Below, piece after piece: positions 59,586 to 64,000 of a DNA stretch of 64,000 nt. Below the pieces are notes generated by a model. The model was given only the letters and a program-made list of their open reading frames with translations, searched no databases and was not told the origin of the DNA. Source of the stretch: Tigriopus japonicus (lineage: Eukaryota > Arthropoda > Copepoda > Harpacticoida > Harpacticidae); contig JAAGOF010000250.1 in assembly GCA_010645155.1 (NCBI GenBank), positions 298,747 to 362,746 of the forward strand. The letters run 5' to 3'. Numbering within the stretch: position 1 is the first letter of the stretch; each line of letters begins with the position of its first letter. Position numbers and translations under genes: made by a program.

Positions 59586-61127
59586 TGAGTTATCCCATGT
59601 CCTGAACTATCCTGAAAAGCTCTTAAATACAAAAAGAAGACTGCAAAAGCTTCAAGCGATTCTCCGCAGACACTTTTGGTAAGAAAAGCAGAAAATGTTT
59701 TTGTTGAGAAGAAGCTGGACGCTGTACAGTACTCTGTTTGCAAATGAATACCATACACTAAGACCACAAGTTGCAGCAGTCTCAAGCCTTTGAACACCGA
59801 TATTGGTAATCGTTCGTTGGAAAGTTACCCATCTTCAAATTGATCAGCCAAAATTCAAGAAACTCCTATAATTCAGACATTAACCGATCTCGTTGGTCCA
59901 CTCTGGGCACAGTGGTGGGTGGTGAAGGAGCTCAATTGTCTGAAATTACGATTTGCCCTTGGAGTCATTTGTTCAGTGGGACGAATTACTTGGCATTCCT
60001 CCTCGATTCTTCGTAAGCGTTTGAAACTTTCCTCACCTTACTTGCTTGGTTGGTGAAGGTGGGCACTCGACGGTTCAATTTTAATTCCAGCAATAGCTTA
60101 GTCATCTTGTTAACAATCGCGCTTTTGGAAATTCATTGCGCTTCCTTATAAAACATTTATCATGTTTTCATCTTCATTGGGATAGTTTAAAATACAAAAA
60201 AAACTATCACTAACATCCACTTGCATTTAACAGATAAGAAAAAAAAATGTAAACGAAAGTCTCAAAAGTGCACATGCAACAGATTTTAAAGTGAATGTAG
60301 TTACCAACATTATCTAGTGAGCTTTAAAACAATGTAAAAAATAAAATGGTTTTGTCAGCCAATAGTTTTAAACTTTTTTTTGACACGACGAAACATGGAG
60401 ATGCAGTGGTTATAAATCGTTCCCAGTGAAATTGACCCCCACATAATGATCCACCTTGGAGGACAAAAAGATAAAATCCAACCCTTTCTTAATGGCCATA
60501 CTAAACCTCTCAAAAACGATGCTGACTAAACTCACAAAAAATTCAGGAGTCTAAGAACAATTGACACTTTGGCTGGTAGACAAAAGAGGCCAGTTACTAA
60601 AGATCGAAGTAAAAGGATTTGACATATGATGTGCTTCAAGCGGAAATTGGAATAAGACAGATCTTCGAATTAAGCCGTGCATTCTCAGCACTCCATGAAC
60701 TTAGCTTCTCATGGAATTGTTATTTATTGACAGGTCCACGATTGATCCCGACAAGTGATTTGGAATCGGAGAAAAAGCTTCAGGGAGAAAGACGGAATGA
60801 TCACGTTTCTGTTTTGTTATTGTTGTGTCTTGGCTTAGTCGTCAAATCAAGACAGCCTCAAGCCAGGTTGACCGTGTGTTTGAATTATTTGTTATGAATG
60901 TGCAATATGATTTGATTGTCCAATTTGATTTACCCCCGAACAATACATTGCGAGTGATTGTTCGAAATTAAATATGTCGTGTCATTCCGTCCAGATTTCA
61001 CCCACTGTGTGTAGACGATCGCAAAGATCGGTCAACCGCAAGATGGAAAATCAACTGTCGATGATCCAAAACGACCCACCAGAAGACTGTCTATACCGTC
61101 TATACGCAGTGAATTCTTGCAATGAGA
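59586..61127. other. Intergenic stretch without recognised genes
   Basis: A plus-strand segment at 59877-60011 has acceptor- and donor-like borders (ATTCAG and GTAAGC), but its translation matches nothing I know. Confidence 0.35.
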
Positions 61128-61236
61128 TTTGCACGGGAGGTTCGAGTAATCCCTTTAAGAAAATAGCGCCTGCGAATGAAAGAAGAGAAAAGGCTTGTTC
61201 GGCAACGGTAGGTGGCTCGCGAGAATTTGGGCAGTT
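61128..61236 (-). repeat. Interspersed repeat family, copy C
   Basis: On the minus strand it reads CCAAATTCTCGCGAGCCACC, ACCGTTGCCGAACAAGCC and on to TCGAACCTCCCGTGCAA, matching copies A and B over about 105 bp. Similarity to copy A may extend some 50 bp beyond the core. Confidence 0.82.
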
Positions 61237-61491
61237 TATGGGTTTTCCAATTTTACGGAGCGCCCTTATGGCCGGAATATTATGAAATAGGAGGAATTTC
61301 ATGATTGCACCTATTGAAATAGTATTTTGCGCGAATGTGCACAAATTATTGTTTTCATTTTTTCATGTTTTTTCAAGTTTGGCGGTCCAATATATCTTTT
61401 TAACATTACTTTCAGATGTATTTATATAATAGCAGGGGTATTTTGCAGAGACATTTTTCATCCAAGAACAAACAAAAGAATTGTGCGTGAT

Positions 61492-61605
61492 GTCAAATTC
61501 TCACGAGCCACCTACCGTTGCCAAACAAGCCTTTTCTCTTGTTTCATCCGCTGGCGATCCAATTCTTCGATTTTTTGAAGAAATCACTCGAAGCTTCCAT
61601 GCAAG
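61492..61605 (+). repeat. Interspersed repeat family, copy B
   Basis: CAAATTCTCACGAGCCACC, ACCGTTGCCAAACAAGCC and the following 70 bp match copy C in inverted orientation, so copies B and C form an inverted pair with about 255 bp between them. Confidence 0.82.
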
Positions 61606-62600
61606 CCTAATTGGATCAACACAAAATTGAAAGTATGTTTTAAATTCATTGATTTTAGAGCGAGGGGCTCAATCAGTTTTGAGAGCATTATTTTCATCAT
61701 TTTAGGAGTCAACTAAACAATTCAGTTACACTCAGGATCGTTTATAGACGTCAATAGCTGCTGTCACATCCTCTTACAAGCAATCTCCGGCGAAAGAAAG
61801 CGGGGACGAAACTTTGTCTACCCCATCGAGTGAGGTGAACTGGAGTGCGTACCAGTTTGCTACGCCGAATTCATCCATCCATCCCTTGAATCATCACTCG
61901 TCTGAAGGTAATTGCGTACTCTACGCACTCATGTGAAGAGGCAGAGAGAACTTGGGATTGGAGATGGAAAATTCAGACTTTTAACCCAGTCACTGTTCCT
62001 GTGGGCAAGGTGCAATTCAGGATAACTCTTGTACGCAGCAAAAATGGTCGAGGGTATTTGCACTCTGTCCTAGAAGATTGGCGCTGAGATTTTGCTTTTC
62101 CGGATGGATACAGAATGCGCAGAACCTTTTGTTTTTAGGTATTTCTGAAAACATTATTCTTTGTTTGGAAATTCCTGCCAATTCCTATCTGATGTTGTGT
62201 GAAAATACTGATGGGTTTTGAGTTGGAAGTTGTACCATTTTTTAATCGGATTTATGTCTCTTGCCTTTTGAAAGCCAGGTTGTGGCAAGTTTCTTGACCT
62301 AAAAAACTCAAATAAATGAAAAAGGATCAACATTGTAACACAAAGCTAAAATCGAACTCGAAACACATCCCTAATCGTTAGGTTTTATCGTTAGTGAACA
62401 GAGCTCGGAGATTAAATGGAACACGGAGACAAGAATCCAAGACTGATCTACAGTATTCTTCATCAAAGTGCTTTATATTGAAGCTAAATTCGATTTTGCC
62501 ATTTGGAATACTTGCCACCACCAAAAAAGCTGTTAAGTCGGGCGGATAACCATGAAAACTTTTTCTCCAATACATTCATGCAACTGCTATATCCGCATTA
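61606..62600. other. Intergenic stretch without recognised genes
   Basis: No coding or repeat feature that I can support. Confidence 0.4.
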
Positions 62601-63134
62601 TTATTGACGGAACATTAAACAGCTTTCAGTTGTTGGAGGGATATTGGAAATGTTGAGCCAAAATGAAACGGACAGAACCAATTGCATCTGAGAACGATTG
62701 AAAATTGGGCAACCATGCGATGGTCTTATTATTCGTCCCTGACTGAACTGAAAATAATGGACCCTAGACAATGCATAACAAACTACAAAAGAGCTCATCA
62801 TTACGTAGCATATACACATACAAAACCTTACACAGAATAGAAGCGTAACTATTCCGAGCCTCACGACACCCTGTAGTTCACTAACCTGGCAAGGACAGAA
62901 CGATTACAAGGAGAATAAAAAAGAATACAGCAACTAACATGTCTGGAAACTCCAAAACGGGAAAGGATTGGTGGACGCAATGTCATGACCGCTGAACCCG
63001 CTGCAATGATTGAAAGCGCCAGTTCGCTGATGAAGAGTCCGATCCTGTCTGTCAGTGTGCAGGACACCCGTCCAAAGAGGCCTTTGCCGAGTACGTCGAA
63101 AAGTACTAAACACATGTGCACTACCAGGCACCAA
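62601..63134 (-). CDS. Possible C-terminal exons of a membrane protein
   Basis: Three minus-strand segments (62939-63134, 62832-62885, 62601-62687) have good splice signals (acceptor TTTCTTCATCCAG, donor CAT/GTTAGT, acceptor CCTTGCCAG, donor TGT/GTAAGG, acceptor TTCTCAG) and compatible phases. Joined, they encode about 111 residues with three hydrophobic stretches (CLVLFDVLGKGLF; IGLFISELALSIIAAGSAVM; LGIVTLLFC joined to MQLVLSVSFWL) and a stop. This would fit the end of a multi-pass transporter whose upstream exons lie beyond the window. A second frame is also open across the first exon, and no family was recognised, so confidence is low. Confidence 0.25.
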
Positions 63135-64000
63135 CTGGATGAAGAAAGAGACCTTCCTTTGGATTTCTTTCGCGGGGTTTAACTCACTCGAGGAAGCCTC
63201 CTCATACACTCTTGCGATTTCGATCGCTCCCGCTACTTTTCAACCCATGTGTATCTTGGCACCGGACAGGAGTGGTACAAAAGTCGTACTTGAACTACCA
63301 CTACTACTAGTAGTAGTAGTAGTAGAAGAAGAACGTGCTATTTAGTAGTACACATCACTGAATGTGTATGTAGCGAGGGTTGATCGCTGAAGTCTTTTGG
63401 CCGTCGCATTCAGTTGGAATTGCCGTGAATGACTCTCACCTTAATCCAGATCTGTTCCTTGTCAGTTGGCGATATCCCATCATAGAGTTCACATATCTTG
63501 AGCAAAAGGAACAAGGTAAGAACTACCCAAGCCTTTTCTCTTCACCTTTGTTCAAAAGTTCAAGGTTTCAACTTTTTTTTTGCTGGAGTTGGGAAGAAGC
63601 CTTAATCCACAACCTTGATTGATGAGAAGAACACAATAAGTCGATTATTGAACCGAAAAAGTCAGAGTGAGCAAATGTTCCAATTGGCAACTTGTTCGTG
63701 AAAAGAAATCATTTGCGAGTTTTTCATTTGGCGACCTGATGGTTGTTCAAGTTGGAAATGGGAACGAAATGGGGCCATCACAAATCGTTGGCATCGGTTC
63801 CCTCTCTCCAACTTGATGGAAAACTTTCGTTTTCGAGCCTAGTGCGCAAAAAGGGGGGCAAGAAAAAGTTTCTGCACTCTTTTTTTCTGGCAAATGTGAT
63901 GGTTTCAGAAGAAAACCACTTCTTCCGGAGAACCCCAAAATATGAACATCGGGTTCAAATAAGTTGGTTGTTGGTTGAATTAGGAGAAATGGTTGGAGCT
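63135..64000. other. Right edge of the window, no supported gene
   Basis: A plus-strand segment at 63416-63515 is bordered by CATTCAG and CAAG/GTAAGA and reads GIAVNDSHLNPDLFLVSW; it may be a single exon of an unseen gene. A (TAG)n microsatellite occurs at 63302-63325. Confidence 0.3.

Noticed and set aside
59877..60011. Single plus-strand exon with acceptor- and donor-like borders
   Set aside because: No partner exon and no family similarity; splice-like borders of this quality are common by chance.
63055..63345. 96-codon plus-strand frame near the right edge
   Set aside because: It overlaps a minus-strand candidate exon and a TAG microsatellite, and shows no domain.

Overview
The window looks like nuclear DNA of an arthropod, most likely a crustacean such as a copepod. 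This is inferred from the gene families (non-classical Kazal inhibitors with a one-residue Cys1-Cys2 spacer, a clip-domain serine protease, a WSC-domain membrane protein, a small Maf factor, an Hsp110), from short GT-AG introns of about 57-80 bp mixed with long ones, and from AATAAA poly(A) signals. No bacterial operon structure is present. A run of N (48181-48477) marks an assembly gap.

Layout. 0-8 kb: a small Maf bZIP gene (+; only its last two coding exons are recognisable) after 6 kb of apparently non-coding DNA, facing a possible two-exon unknown gene (-). 9.8-10.6 kb: a decayed mariner-type transposase fragment fused to the 3' end of a LINE. 13.3-19.5 kb: three tandem minus-strand genes for secreted Kazal-type protease inhibitors, with a hAT MITE in an intron. 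21.4-25.6 kb: a complete five-exon galactose-3-O-sulfotransferase (+), whose third intron holds a hAT-type element with a LINE fragment nested in it. 26.1-28.9 kb: a frameshifted, 5'-truncated LINE inside another repeat. 29.9-31.4 kb: a WSC-domain type I membrane protein and a small secreted PAN/apple-like protein (+). 32.5-33.7 kb: a fourth Kazal gene (-), with three domains and a hydrophobic C-terminal tail. 35.5-40.7 kb: repeat-rich DNA with a 987-bp hAT-type element, two tRNA-derived SINE families and long hairpins. 42.6 kb: one orphan putative coding exon. 45.8-47.1 kb: an intronless two-clip trypsin-like protease (+). 48.5-50.8 kb: Hsp110/HSPA4 (+), N-terminus lost in the gap. 51.8-52.8 kb: a four-exon thiopurine S-methyltransferase (-), convergent with Hsp110. 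53-64 kb: mostly non-coding, with inverted 17-bp tandem arrays, a pogo-type MITE, an inverted pair of an interspersed repeat, and weak exon candidates at the right edge.

How the genes may work together: the extracellular genes form a plausible secreted protease/inhibitor set. There are four Kazal inhibitors whose predicted P1 residues differ (Leu/Glu/Asp; Val; Tyr; Lys/Lys/Lys), and one clip protease with trypsin-like Asp189 is in the same window. Every Kazal domain is cut by a phase-0 intron between Cys5 and Cys6, which points to gene growth by tandem exon duplication. The most distinctive non-gene signals are the LINE/SINE pair sharing a 3' stem-loop tail and three hAT-type elements with 8-bp target duplications.
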